Positions 6,571-15,495 of a stretch of 19,571 nucleotides of DNA are shown one piece after another; positions within the stretch are counted from its first letter, which is position 1, and every line of letters begins with the position of its first letter. The stretch is from JANMAT01 sp031359995 (GTDB taxonomy: Bacteria > Actinomycetota > Acidimicrobiia > Acidimicrobiales > Ilumatobacteraceae). A program made the translations under genes and the position numbers. The stretch lies in the NCBI GenBank assembly GCA_031359995.1, contig JANMAT010000212.1:1-19571 (forward strand), read 5' to 3'. The notes beneath the pieces were generated by a model. It saw only the letters and a program-made list of their open reading frames with translations. It was not told where the DNA came from and made no database searches.

Positions 6571-7392
6571 GTGGAGGCCCTCAAAGCGATCGACGACTGG
6601 CCGGTCGCCCACGCCGCCGTCGCGGTGATCGACGGCCGGGGCGTCGTGGCCCGGCGCGGGCCGACGACGCTGCCCCTGCGCATCGCGTCGGTCTCGAAGC
6701 TGCTGACCACCTGTGCGCTGATGATCGCGGTCGAGGAGGGCACCGTCGCCCTCGACGATCCTGCCGGCCCACCGGGGTCCACGTTGCGCCACCTGCTCGC
6801 CCATGCGTCGGGCTACGGCTTCGACAGCACCGCGTCGGCACTGGCCGCACCGGGAACGCGCCGCATCTACTCCAACCGTGGCATCGAGGAGGCGGCCGCC
6901 CACCTGGCCGCGGCAGCCGGGCTCCCGTTCGCCACGTATCTGCACGAGGCGGTGCTCGAACCGCTCGGCCTCGCCGACACCACGTTGCGCACCTCGGCCG
7001 CGTTCGGCATCTGGAGCACCGTCGACGATCTGGGCCGATTCGCGGGTGAGCTGTTCGCACCACGCCTTCTCGCTCCGGCGACCCTCGGCGAGATGGTCAC
7101 GGTGCAGTTCCCGGGGCTCAGCGGGGTGCTGCCCGGCGTGCGCCGCTACGAGCGGCTCGACTGGGGCCTCGGCTTCGAGCGCAACTTCGGCACGCCGGGC
7201 CACTGGGCCGGCGGCCGCGTGTCGCGCGCGGCCTACGGGCACTTCGGCGGATCGGGCACGTTCCTGTGGCTCGACCCCGCAGCCGGGTTGGCGGTGGTGA
7301 TGCTGGCCGACCGCGAGTTCGAGGAGTGGGGCCTGGCGGCGTGGCCGCCGCTGTGCGACGCCATCGTGGCCGAGCACACCGGCCGGGCCTGA
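6571..7392 (+). CDS. Serine hydrolase, class C beta-lactamase/penicillin-binding-protein fold
   Basis: 273-residue enzyme of the beta-lactamase superfamily (family S12-like). Catalytic motifs are in order: Ser40-x-x-Lys43 (SVSK), Tyr100-Ser-Asn102 (YSN, the YxN motif) and His224-Phe-Gly (HFGGSG, in the place of the KTG/HxG triad). HLLAHASGYG is the usual family loop. There is no signal peptide, so a cytoplasmic esterase or peptidase role is more likely than antibiotic resistance or cell-wall work. It is shorter than typical class C enzymes (about 350-400). GTG 6571 is chosen because a -10-like hexamer lies 7 bases upstream. Divergent from the thiolase/DUF35 pair and 57 bases before the thioesterase gene; acyl ester substrates would fit these neighbours, but that is inference. 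Confidence 0.85.
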   Translation: MEALKAIDDWPVAHAAVAVIDGRGVVARRGPTTLPLRIASVSKLLTTCALMIAVEEGTVALDDPAGPPGSTLRHLLAHASGYGFDSTASALAAPGTRRIYSNRGIEEAAAHLAAAAGLPFATYLHEAVLEPLGLADTTLRTSAAFGIWSTVDDLGRFAGELFAPRLLAPATLGEMVTVQFPGLSGVLPGVRRYERLDWGLGFERNFGTPGHWAGGRVSRAAYGHFGGSGTFLWLDPAAGLAVVMLADREFEEWGLAAWPPLCDAIVAEHTGRA

Positions 7393-7395
7393 TCC

Positions 7396-7423
7396 GGCGA
7401 CGCGGGTGAACCCACCCGTCGCC
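7396..7423 (+). terminator. Bulged hairpin after the serine hydrolase gene
   Basis: GGCGAC (7396-7401) pairs with GTCGCC (7418-7423) and GGGT (7404-7407) with ACCC (7414-7417), leaving a 2-base bulge and a 6-base loop. No T-run. It partly overlaps the expected -35 position of the following gene. Confidence 0.3.
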
Positions 7424-7436
7424 GCCGACGCCCGGG

Positions 7437-7442
7437 TACCGT
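7437..7442 (+). promoter_or_regulatory. -10-like element, leaderless start of tesB
   Basis: TACCGT followed by 7 bases and GTG 7450; no ribosome site. Confidence 0.45.
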
Positions 7443-7449
7443 CAGCGGT

Positions 7450-8268
7450 GTGAGCCAACCCCCCGCCGCCCCCACCGACCTGCGCCGCGTGTTCGAGCTG
7501 GAGCCCCACGGCCCCGACGTGTGGGTCGGCGAGAGCCCTCTGTACCCATGGGGGCGCATCTACGGCGGGCTCGTCGTGGCCCAGGCGCTGTGGGCCGCCA
7601 CCCAGACCGTGGTGCCCGAGCACAGCGTGCACTCGCTGCACGGCTACTTCATCCTCGGCGGCGACCCGAACGAACCCGTGCGCTACGAGGTGGAGCGGTT
7701 GCGCAACGGTCGCTCGTTCACCACCCGTCAGGTGGTGGCCCGCCAGAGCAGTGGCGCCATCTTCAACCTGGCCTGCTCGTTCCAGCGCCACGAGGAGGGC
7801 GTCGAGACGCAGACCGCCGACTTCCCCACCGACGCGCCCGACCCCACCACTATCACCGCCACCGCCGAGGGATCGGGCGTGGTGCGCTACGAGGTGCCGC
7901 TGCCACCCGGCTCACCCCGGTCGCTCGTGTGGTCGCGCTACCCGTTGGCGCTGCCCGACGACCCCCGCATCCACGCCTGCGCGCTCGCCTACCTCAGCGA
8001 CACCAACGCCATGGACGCGGTGGCCTCGGCCCATCCGCGCGGCCTGCCCGACCCCGACGAGTGGCACGACGTGTACATGACGGCGAGCCTCGACCACGCC
8101 GTCTGGTTCCACCGGCCGCCGCGCGCCGACGACTGGTTGCTGCTCGACCTCGACGGACACGGCATCATCCGGACGCGCGGCCTGTCGACGGGTCACGTGT
8201 TCTCGGCCGACGGTCAGCACGTGGCGACCATCGCCCAGGAGGGCCTCATCCGCGTCCTGTCGCCCTGA
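7450..8268 (+). CDS. tesB: Acyl-CoA thioesterase II (TesB family)
   Basis: Hydrolyses acyl-CoA to free fatty acid and CoA in the cytoplasm. 272 residues forming a double hotdog fold. First hotdog: GRIYGGLVVAQAL (35-47) and HSLHGYFILGGDP, then the RNGRSFTTRQV strand. Second: AYLSDTNAMD with Asp184, TASLDHAVWFH with Ser213, and TIAQEGLIR with Gln263, matching the Asp/Thr(Ser)/Gln catalytic set of E. coli TesB. Length is slightly below the E. coli enzyme (286). GTG 7450 is 7 bases behind a -10-like TACCGT. Its 3' end overlaps the convergent membrane-protein gene by 23 bases. Next to an aldolase-like pair and a serine hydrolase, it may take part in acyl-CoA turnover. Confidence 0.93.
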   Translation: MSQPPAAPTDLRRVFELEPHGPDVWVGESPLYPWGRIYGGLVVAQALWAATQTVVPEHSVHSLHGYFILGGDPNEPVRYEVERLRNGRSFTTRQVVARQSSGAIFNLACSFQRHEEGVETQTADFPTDAPDPTTITATAEGSGVVRYEVPLPPGSPRSLVWSRYPLALPDDPRIHACALAYLSDTNAMDAVASAHPRGLPDPDEWHDVYMTASLDHAVWFHRPPRADDWLLLDLDGHGIIRTRGLSTGHVFSADGQHVATIAQEGLIRVLSP

Positions 8269-8905
8269 GGCGCACATCGACCCGGCGGGCCACGAGCAGC
8301 ACGGCGATCAGGAACAGCAGCGAGCCGGTCATCTCCAGCAGCTCCTCGAGCACCATCATCAGGTCGTAGTGGGCCGCCTTCACGTCGCCGTGCCACTGGA
8401 CCTTCTCGAGCACCTGGGCCACGAACCACGCCGCCGATCCCGCAGCCAGGGCGGGGCGGAACCGGGCCACGGTCCGACCGCGGCGCCACAGCGCCAGCCA
8501 CGCCACACCCCCTACCAGCACCACGGGCACGTAGAGCAGCTGCCAGTCGATGCCGGTGAGCGCCTCGAGGCGCTCGTGGATGGCCACGGCCTCGTCGAGC
8601 CCCATGAAGGCGAACAGCACGGCGAGACCGGTGGCGGCGCGCCACGCCGGTCGGCGGCCGACCACGGCCGCCAGCGCGCCGGCAGCGACCAGCAACCCGG
8701 CCGACCAGGCCGCCGGGACGTTGTACTCGCCGTCCAGATCGAACCAGCGCGACGACAGGTCGTGGTGGGCGGTGACCGCCCCGAGCACCCCGAGGGCGGC
8801 GACCACGCCGAGTCCGGCGAGCAGCACCACCCCGGGCATCGGTAGCTCGCCGATGACGTGCGTGCGGCGCGACGCGCGGCGCGAACGAACGAGAGAGAAC
8901 GCCAT
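8246..8905 (-). CDS. Multi-pass membrane protein with acidic/His helix motifs, function unknown
   Basis: 219-residue integral membrane protein that I do not recognise as a named family. About six hydrophobic segments are visible (approximately 24-46, 65-84, 90-108, 123-142, 150-165, 187-207). Charged residues sit in or beside the helices: GLDEAVAIHE in the third segment, QVLEKVQWHG after the fifth, and VLEELLEMTG at the start of the last. A DE...HE...EE pattern inside a membrane protein suggests metal or proton binding, but this is only suggestive. ATG 8905 is chosen over ATG 8911 because GGAGG lies 6 bases upstream of 8905 and abuts 8911. A 19-bp palindrome lies about 80 bases upstream. The 3' end overlaps tesB by 23 bases. 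Confidence 0.82.
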   Translation of the reverse strand: MAFSLVRSRRASRRTHVIGELPMPGVVLLAGLGVVAALGVLGAVTAHHDLSSRWFDLDGEYNVPAAWSAGLLVAAGALAAVVGRRPAWRAATGLAVLFAFMGLDEAVAIHERLEALTGIDWQLLYVPVVLVGGVAWLALWRRGRTVARFRPALAAGSAAWFVAQVLEKVQWHGDVKAAHYDLMMVLEELLEMTGSLLFLIAVLLVARRVDVRLRATGRG

Positions 8906-8911
8906 GTCCAT

Positions 8912-8916
8912 CCTCC
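8912..8916 (-). promoter_or_regulatory. Ribosome binding site deciding the membrane-protein start
   Basis: GGAGG on the minus strand, 6 bases before ATG 8905. It touches the alternative ATG at 8911, which therefore cannot use it. Confidence 0.6.
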
Positions 8917-8983
8917 AGCCGGATGTCGTACCTGGAGCAACAGTGCGGCGGACGTGAACCGCAGGAGCGGGCCCGATGTCTTC

Positions 8984-9002
8984 TTGGCCAACTGTTGGCC
9001 AA
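8984..9002. promoter_or_regulatory. 19-bp palindrome, operator candidate
   Basis: TTGGCCAAC-T-GTTGGCCAA: perfect 9-bp arms around one central base. Each half is itself palindromic (TTGGCCAA), so the site can also be read as two copies 11 bp apart, on the same helix face. It lies between the amidase stop and the membrane-protein start (minus strand), the right place for a repressor or activator of the latter. The regulator is unknown. Confidence 0.55.
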
Positions 9003-9024
9003 CGGTGTTGGGAGCGGACTCACA

Positions 9025-9044
9025 TCGTGGTGCTCCCACCACGA
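9025..9044 (-). terminator. Hairpin downstream of the amidase gene
   Basis: TCGTGGTG (9025-9032), loop CTCC, CACCACGA (9037-9044): perfect 8-bp stem about 25 bases past the amidase stop. There is no T-run on the minus-strand side, so termination is probable at best. Confidence 0.4.
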
Positions 9045-9068
9045 GTCGCGCCGCAGGACCGACGAACG

Positions 9069-10526
9069 TCAGAAGCCGGGCGGACGGCGGAAGCCGCCCA
9101 ACGCCTCCTCGAGCATGCGTCCGACGGCCAGCGTGGTGCGATCTTCGAGATAGGGTCCGCCGATCTGGACACCGACGGGCAACCCGTCGACCATGCCGAT
9201 CGGGACGACGGTGGCAGGCAGCAGGCACACCCCGGTGAGCCCGACCCAGCGGATGAGGTCGGCGTAGCGCCGGGTCTCGCCGTTCACCACGACCGTGCGC
9301 CGCGTGATCGGCACCGTGTGGTCGTGGGCGATGGCGGCGGTGGGCGCCACCGGCAGCAGGCACACGTCCCACGACTCGAAGAACGTGCGCCAGCGGGCCC
9401 GCTGCTGCAGGCGTCGCTCGTTCCACCCCAGCCACTCGCGGTGGCGCAACGAGGCGTGGCCGATGAACAGGTCGCCCTCGGGCGGCTCGGTGGATGCGGC
9501 CATGGCGTCCAGCTCGGGCAGTGTCCACCCGCCGGCCTCGGCCGCCGACACCAGGTGCAGGAAGGTGTCGACCGCCTTGTCGAAGGTGAAGGCGGGTCGG
9601 GCCGTGTGGTCGACGCGGGCGCCGGCGGCGGCCAGCGCGTCGGCGGCGCCGCGCAACAGCGCCGCGTAGCGCGCGTCGATGGGACAGGACGGCTCGTCGA
9701 TCCAGACCGCCACGCGCAGGCCGCGTGCGTCGGCGCACCGGGCCGGCGGCAGCTGCACCGACCACCCCGGTGCCTGCCACGCATCGGGGCCCACGAGCAG
9801 ATCGAGGGCCAGCTCCAGGTCGGCCACGTCACGCGCCATGGGCCCGACCACCGCGAGGTCGGCCTGCGTGAGGGTGCCGGGCATGCCCGGGATCTGGCCC
9901 CGGGCCGACACGATGCCGTAGCTCGGCTTGTGGCCGCACACCCCGCTCCAGTGCGACGGGATGCGGATCGACCCGGCGATGTCGGAACCGAGCTCCAGCG
10001 GCGAGAACCCAGCGGCCAGCGCCGCACCCGACCCGCCCGACGAGCCGCCCGGCGTGTGGTCCACGTGGAACGGGTTGGTCGTGGTGCCGTACACGTCGTT
10101 GTAGGTCTGCACGTCGGCGGCCCACAGTGGGGTGTTGGTCTTGCCGAACACGATGGCGCCGGCCCCCTTGTAGCGGGCGACGGGGTCGGCGTCCGCGTCG
10201 GGCACGTAGGCCGCCAGCTCGGGGGCGCCCGAGGTGGTGACGAGACCGGCGGTGGAGAACGTGTCCTTCACCGTGATCGGCACGCCGTGCAGCGGGCCGA
10301 GGGCGTCACCTCTCACCACGGCGGCATCAGCGGCGGCCGCCCACGATCGGGCCCGCTCCACGTCGAGAGCGATGACGGCGTTGATCGGCCCGTCGAGGGA
10401 GGCGATGCGGGCCACCGCCGCGTCCAGCAGCTCACGGCTCGAGACCTCACGCCGGGCGATGGCCGCCGCCGTGTCGATCGCGGATCGGTAGGCGAAGTCG
10501 TCGCTCACCGACGCGAACGTACTCAC
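9069..10526 (-). CDS. Amidase signature family hydrolase
   Basis: 485-residue enzyme that hydrolyses amide (or related) bonds by the Ser-cisSer-Lys triad; substrate unknown. Triad residues: Lys87 (PITVKDTF), Ser162 (TPGGSSGGSGAALAAG) and nucleophile Ser186 (SDIAGSIRIPS). The spacing 75 and 24 is the same as in fatty acid amide hydrolase (142, 217, 241). There is no GatB neighbour and the context is an exporter, so it is a stand-alone amidase and not the GatA subunit of tRNA amidotransferase. It starts with GTG 10526, which overlaps the permease stop as GTGA; a long in-frame extension further upstream lies inside the transporter genes and is not family-like. Translational coupling to the exporter suggests a shared substrate or product. 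Confidence 0.93.
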   Translation of the reverse strand: MSTFASVSDDFAYRSAIDTAAAIARREVSSRELLDAAVARIASLDGPINAVIALDVERARSWAAAADAAVVRGDALGPLHGVPITVKDTFSTAGLVTTSGAPELAAYVPDADADPVARYKGAGAIVFGKTNTPLWAADVQTYNDVYGTTTNPFHVDHTPGGSSGGSGAALAAGFSPLELGSDIAGSIRIPSHWSGVCGHKPSYGIVSARGQIPGMPGTLTQADLAVVGPMARDVADLELALDLLVGPDAWQAPGWSVQLPPARCADARGLRVAVWIDEPSCPIDARYAALLRGAADALAAAGARVDHTARPAFTFDKAVDTFLHLVSAAEAGGWTLPELDAMAASTEPPEGDLFIGHASLRHREWLGWNERRLQQRARWRTFFESWDVCLLPVAPTAAIAHDHTVPITRRTVVVNGETRRYADLIRWVGLTGVCLLPATVVPIGMVDGLPVGVQIGGPYLEDRTTLAVGRMLEEALGGFRRPPGF

Positions 10527-11176
10527 ATCCGGCGCACGGCGATGCGGGCGCCGACCCCGGCGGCGACCGCGGCGAGGCCGGCCGCGGCGGGCACGGCCCA
10601 CAGCACGCTGCGGGCCCGATCGTGCCCGAGCGCGTGCAGGAACGGCAGCAGCGGCGGGGCCAACACGACCAGCATGGTGCCGAGCACGGCAACGATGGCC
10701 GCGCCACCGGTGCGCCGCAGCACCGGCCGATGCCCGAACGTGCCGATGGCCCCGCCCAGCAGGGCACCCACCGCGTGAGCGGCGAGGCCGACGCCGACCG
10801 TGCGGACGAGTCCGCCGACCCCACGGGGTCGGGCCACCGCGCCGATCACCAGGGGCCACAGCGGTGCCAGCACCACGAGGGGCACGGCGAGGAGCAGCCC
10901 GGCCAGCAGCCGGCTCAGGTGCACCCGCGCCACCGAGGTGGCCGCGCCGAGCAGCCGCTGGTGCGGCTCGTCGTCCACGTTCCCCGTCGCCGCCACCAGC
11001 CAGGCGGTCACCGGGACGAGCACGACGGTGGTGACGGCGAACGCGGGCAACGCCGCGCCCGACGGCACCATGTACAGCAGGGCCAGGGAGGCGACCGTGA
11101 TGACGTACGGCGGCAACCACCGCCACGAGCGCCAGGTGCACGCCACCGCCATTCGCACGAGGGCGATCGTTCTCAT
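10523..11176 (-). CDS. ABC transporter membrane subunit (about six helices)
   Basis: 217-residue hydrophobic protein with roughly six transmembrane segments (starting at about 22, 45, 90, 125, 150 and 190) and an Arg-rich cytoplasmic N-terminus. No family is recognisable by motif; it is called a transporter subunit from its topology and from the 4-base ATGA overlap with the ABC ATPase gene. One ATPase plus one small six-helix permease without a binding protein is the layout of ABC-2-type exporters. The frame stays open far upstream into the oxygenase gene, but the overlap fixes ATG 11176 as the start. It also overlaps the amidase start (GTGA). Confidence 0.82.
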   Translation of the reverse strand: MRTIALVRMAVACTWRSWRWLPPYVITVASLALLYMVPSGAALPAFAVTTVVLVPVTAWLVAATGNVDDEPHQRLLGAATSVARVHLSRLLAGLLLAVPLVVLAPLWPLVIGAVARPRGVGGLVRTVGVGLAAHAVGALLGGAIGTFGHRPVLRRTGGAAIVAVLGTMLVVLAPPLLPFLHALGHDRARSVLWAVPAAAGLAAVAAGVGARIAVRRM

Positions 11177-11874
11177 GCGCCGACCCGCCGGAAGCCGAGC
11201 GATCGGGCCGCGTCGTCGAGCGCCTCGATGGCGCCGGCATCGCCGCGGTAGCGGACCTCGACCGCGCCGTCGGTGCGCTCTCCCGACGGCGCCAGCACCA
11301 GATCCGCCACCCCGCGCGCCTCGCCGGTGTGATCGGACACGACCACGAGCGCGCCCGCCCGGGCGCGTGCCTGCACACCGGCGCTCAGCACGCCCGCAGC
11401 GTCGAGATCGAGATCGGCCCACGGCTCGTCGAGCACGACCAGCCGACATTCCGACGACAGCGCCTCGGCCAGCAGCACCTTGCGCCAGGTGCCCTTCGAG
11501 AGCGTCGAGAGCGGCGCGTCGAGCGGCGCCGCCATGGCCAGCGCCCGCAGCGAGGCGGCCACCTCGCCGGGCGCCCGCCGCAGACGGGCCATGTGGGCCA
11601 GCCACACCCCGACCGGCAGCGGCGGGGGGTCGATGCGCTCGGGCACGTAGGCCACCTCGGCCGGCCGGCCGACGATGCGGCCGGCGTTGGCCCGCTGCAC
11701 GCCGGCCAGGACCCGCAACAGGGTCGACTTCCCGCTGCCGTTCGGACCGACCACGGCGGCGAGGCGGCCGAACGGCAGGGTCAGCGTGAGGTCGCGCAGC
11801 ACCCAGTCGCCCCGCCCGTAGCGGACGCCGAGCCGGTCGACCTGCACCGCGCCCGGGGCGCCGTCGGGCTGCAT
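11173..11874 (-). CDS. ABC transporter ATP-binding subunit
   Basis: 233-residue ATPase that powers the adjacent membrane subunit. Walker A GPNGSGKST (43-51), a signature in the LSKG form (LSTLSKGTWRKVLLAEAL), Walker B with catalytic Glu (RLVVLDEPWADLD) and H-loop His (VVVSDHTGE). The LSKG variant instead of LSGGQ is common in ABC-2 and CcmA-like exporter ATPases. The C-terminal 40 residues (about 195-233) are a short extra domain. It begins 18 bases after the oxygenase stop, with TAGCGT 8 bases before the ATG, so it may be transcribed both from the oxygenase promoter and from its own leaderless start. Confidence 0.93.
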   Translation of the reverse strand: MQPDGAPGAVQVDRLGVRYGRGDWVLRDLTLTLPFGRLAAVVGPNGSGKSTLLRVLAGVQRANAGRIVGRPAEVAYVPERIDPPPLPVGVWLAHMARLRRAPGEVAASLRALAMAAPLDAPLSTLSKGTWRKVLLAEALSSECRLVVLDEPWADLDLDAAGVLSAGVQARARAGALVVVSDHTGEARGVADLVLAPSGERTDGAVEVRYRGDAGAIEALDDAARSLGFRRVGA

Positions 11875-11882
11875 GGCTCCCG

Positions 11883-11888
11883 ACGCTA
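11883..11888 (-). promoter_or_regulatory. Possible internal -10 element before the ABC ATPase
   Basis: TAGCGT on the minus strand, 8 bases before ATG 11874. CGGGAG within the same spacer could instead act as a weak ribosome site, so promoter status is uncertain. Confidence 0.3.
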
Positions 11889-11892
11889 GCGA

Positions 11893-13293
11893 TCAGACCA
11901 GGCCGGCGTCCTTCATGGTCTGGCCCGGCTGCAGGCCCAGATGCTGCTCGAGCTCGTGGTGGAAGTGCCGGATCTTGGTCTCCTGGTAGTTGGCCAGGGT
12001 CACACCCGGCTTCTGCGTCGTCTTCAGGCCGCGCTGCACCTTGGGCAGGTTGAACACGTCCTGCGAGAACACGCGGGCGAGCATGCCGAGCTCGGTCGCG
12101 TCGGTCCACGAGTCGTCGAAGTCGAGCCAGTGGATGGGCGCCGCCGGCGGGCGCGGCCGCGTCTCGTCGAAGGGGGCCAGGAACATGCACTCCATGATCG
12201 ACGTCTCGTGGTCGTCGCCGTTGGGCCGGAAGCGGTACATGATCCGGTTGAACGCGCCCCACGGATGGAAGTTCGGGAACAGCGTGTAGTAGAAGCTGTC
12301 GTCGAGTTCGGCGTCGGACATCTGGTCGACGAGGTCGCCCACGGCCGGCCGCCACATCTCGCGCGAGTTGGCCGCGGCCACGGCGCGCGCCGCCATGCCG
12401 TCGGGGATCTCCATGATGGGCGGCTCGTCGAGCCGGCGGTCGCTGGCCGCGTCGAACATCTCCTGCTCGGTCGGCTGCCACGTGAGGTACGGGCTCGGCG
12501 TGAAGTTCGGCGTGATGGCCCGCGTGAAGTGCTTGCCCGCGTCGTACTGGCTGTTGCAGTCGCCAATGCCGGCCAGGATCTGCGGGTGGGTGGCCACCAC
12601 GTGGAAGGCCTCCATGAAGGCCTCCTGGGCGACCTTCCAGTTGCACCGCAGCCTCTTGGCCGCGTGGGCCTGCTTGTAGCGCTTCTCCAGCGGCCAGCGG
12701 GCGAACTGCTCGGTCAGGCCGTCAACGTACGACGACAGCGGCTCGACCTCGCCGACGCTGGGGTTGATGAAGACCCAGCCACCCCAGGTGCCCACGTGCA
12801 CCTCGGGCAGGTGGAACGCGTCGTGGTTCACGTGGGGGAAGTCCCACTCGGACGGCACCTGCTTGAGGTCGCCGTCGAGGCCCCAGCAGAACCCGTGGAA
12901 CGGGCAGCGCAGCTCGGTGTTGTTGCCGTCGCTCTCCTTGAGCAGGCGGCCGCGATGCAGGCACGCGTTCCAGTAGGCCTTGATGGTGTCGGGTGCGGTG
13001 CGCACGACGAGGAACGACAGGTCGGTGATCTCGTAGACGAGCGTGTCACCGACGTTCGGGATGTCCTCCTCCCGGCCGGCCATCTGCCAGACCTTCTTCC
13101 ACAGCCGCTCCTTCTCGAGCTCGTGGAAGGCGCGCGACGTGTAGCGCTCGGTGGGCAGGTCGTGGCTGCCGAAGTAGGCGGGCGAGAACCACCGCAGCTG
13201 CTCGGGCACCTCGTGGGTGTCGGTGTCGAGCAGCTCCTGGTAGCTGAGGCCCGGGGAGCGGCGGGTGCGGAACTCGGATTCGAACGTGGTCAT
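11893..13293 (-). CDS. Rieske non-heme iron ring-hydroxylating oxygenase, alpha subunit
   Basis: 466-residue catalytic subunit that, with an electron-transfer partner not in this window, hydroxylates an aromatic or steroid-like substrate. Rieske [2Fe-2S] ligands: Cys111-x-His113 (CLHRG) and Cys130-x-x-His133 (CPFHGFCW), 17 residues between the pairs as usual. Catalytic iron ligands: His231 and His236 (EAFHVVATHPQ), with Asp412 (FSQDVFNLPKVQRGL) as the carboxylate. NWKVAQEAFMEAFH is the standard domain entry. ATG 13293 is chosen from GGAG 6 bases upstream. It is 14 bases behind the 83-residue gene and 18 bases before the ABC ATPase. No beta subunit, ferredoxin or reductase is adjacent, so it may be an alpha-only (homotrimer) type using a remote reductase. 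Substrate unknown. Confidence 0.94.
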   Translation of the reverse strand: MTTFESEFRTRRSPGLSYQELLDTDTHEVPEQLRWFSPAYFGSHDLPTERYTSRAFHELEKERLWKKVWQMAGREEDIPNVGDTLVYEITDLSFLVVRTAPDTIKAYWNACLHRGRLLKESDGNNTELRCPFHGFCWGLDGDLKQVPSEWDFPHVNHDAFHLPEVHVGTWGGWVFINPSVGEVEPLSSYVDGLTEQFARWPLEKRYKQAHAAKRLRCNWKVAQEAFMEAFHVVATHPQILAGIGDCNSQYDAGKHFTRAITPNFTPSPYLTWQPTEQEMFDAASDRRLDEPPIMEIPDGMAARAVAAANSREMWRPAVGDLVDQMSDAELDDSFYYTLFPNFHPWGAFNRIMYRFRPNGDDHETSIMECMFLAPFDETRPRPPAAPIHWLDFDDSWTDATELGMLARVFSQDVFNLPKVQRGLKTTQKPGVTLANYQETKIRHFHHELEQHLGLQPGQTMKDAGLV

Positions 13294-13307
13294 GGCGGTC
13301 TCCGTGC

Positions 13308-13559
13308 TCAGTTGGTGGCCGCGCCGGCGGCCTCGGCCTTCAGGCGTGCTTCGCGGGCCTCTTCGTGGCGGGACATCAGCTGCGGCCCACCGACCCACAC
13401 GCACACATGCGGATCGCACTGCTTCAGCTCGCCCTCGACCCACTCGCCCTGGTCGGTGAACCGACCGGTGGCACCCTCGCGGCTGGTCACCAGGACCAGA
13501 CCATCGCTGTCGATCTCGTAGATGGCTCCGCTCAGCGGATGGCGCAGCTTGCGCGGCAT
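13308..13559 (-). CDS. Small conserved-looking protein upstream of the Rieske oxygenase, unknown function
   Basis: 83-residue protein without a family I can name. The first 55 residues look beta-rich with regular Gly turns (SGAIYEIDSDGLVLV, RFTDQGEWVEGELKQ), followed by CDPHVCVWVGGP with two cysteines and a His, then a charged helical tail (SRHEEAREARLKAEAAG). No signal peptide or membrane segment. The stop is 14 bases before the oxygenase start, and a regulated promoter lies upstream, so it is the first gene of the oxygenase operon. An accessory role for the oxygenase (folding, substrate or redox partner contact) is inference from position. A GGGGG stretch 5 bases before the ATG may act as ribosome site. 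Confidence 0.78.
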   Translation of the reverse strand: MPRKLRHPLSGAIYEIDSDGLVLVTSREGATGRFTDQGEWVEGELKQCDPHVCVWVGGPQLMSRHEEAREARLKAEAAGAATN

Positions 13560-13574
13560 GGATACCCCCGGTCA

Positions 13575-13601
13575 GTCCGAAACTAACTGTCGGACAGATT
13601 A
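13575..13601 (-). promoter_or_regulatory. Promoter and operator region of the oxygenase operon
   Basis: CTGTC-G-GACAG (13587-13597) is a perfect 11-bp palindrome of the kind many TetR-family repressors bind. A second inverted repeat, GTCCGA (13575-13580) and TCGGAC (13590-13595), overlaps it. Two -10-like hexamers on the minus strand flank it: TAATCT (13596-13601) and TAGTTT (13580-13585). Binding would cover the start of transcription. Another inverted pair, CGGGTC (13603-13608) and GACCCG (13620-13625), lies on the ABC-F side and may help end that gene. No regulator gene is adjacent. Confidence 0.5.
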
Positions 13602-13634
13602 TCGGGTCCGCAGGGCGTCGACCCGCCGCTGGGG

Positions 13635-15446
<1,812 letters not shown>

Positions 15447-15495
15447 GGCGGTCGATGATGACAGGCGCCCGGCCGGAGCGACAACCGGCGCACCG

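Noticed and set aside
6571..7392. Antibiotic-resistance beta-lactamase
   Set aside because: It has the SxxK and YxN motifs but no signal peptide and is short; a generic serine hydrolase is the safer call.
8984..9003. Two TTGGCCAAC copies as a tandem repeat or CRISPR-like element
   Set aside because: Only two 9-base units with a 2-base gap; the symmetry fits an operator better.
9069..10526. GatA subunit of the tRNA amidotransferase
   Set aside because: The triad is shared by the whole amidase family and there is no gatB or gatC nearby; the gene is coupled to an exporter.
8976..10778. 600-codon open frame antisense to the amidase
   Set aside because: No recognisable family; composition typical of an antisense shadow, whereas the minus strand holds the full amidase triad.
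10527..11378. In-frame upstream extension of the amidase
   Set aside because: It overlaps the ABC permease and ATPase in another frame and is not amidase-like; GTG 10526 overlaps the permease stop as GTGA.
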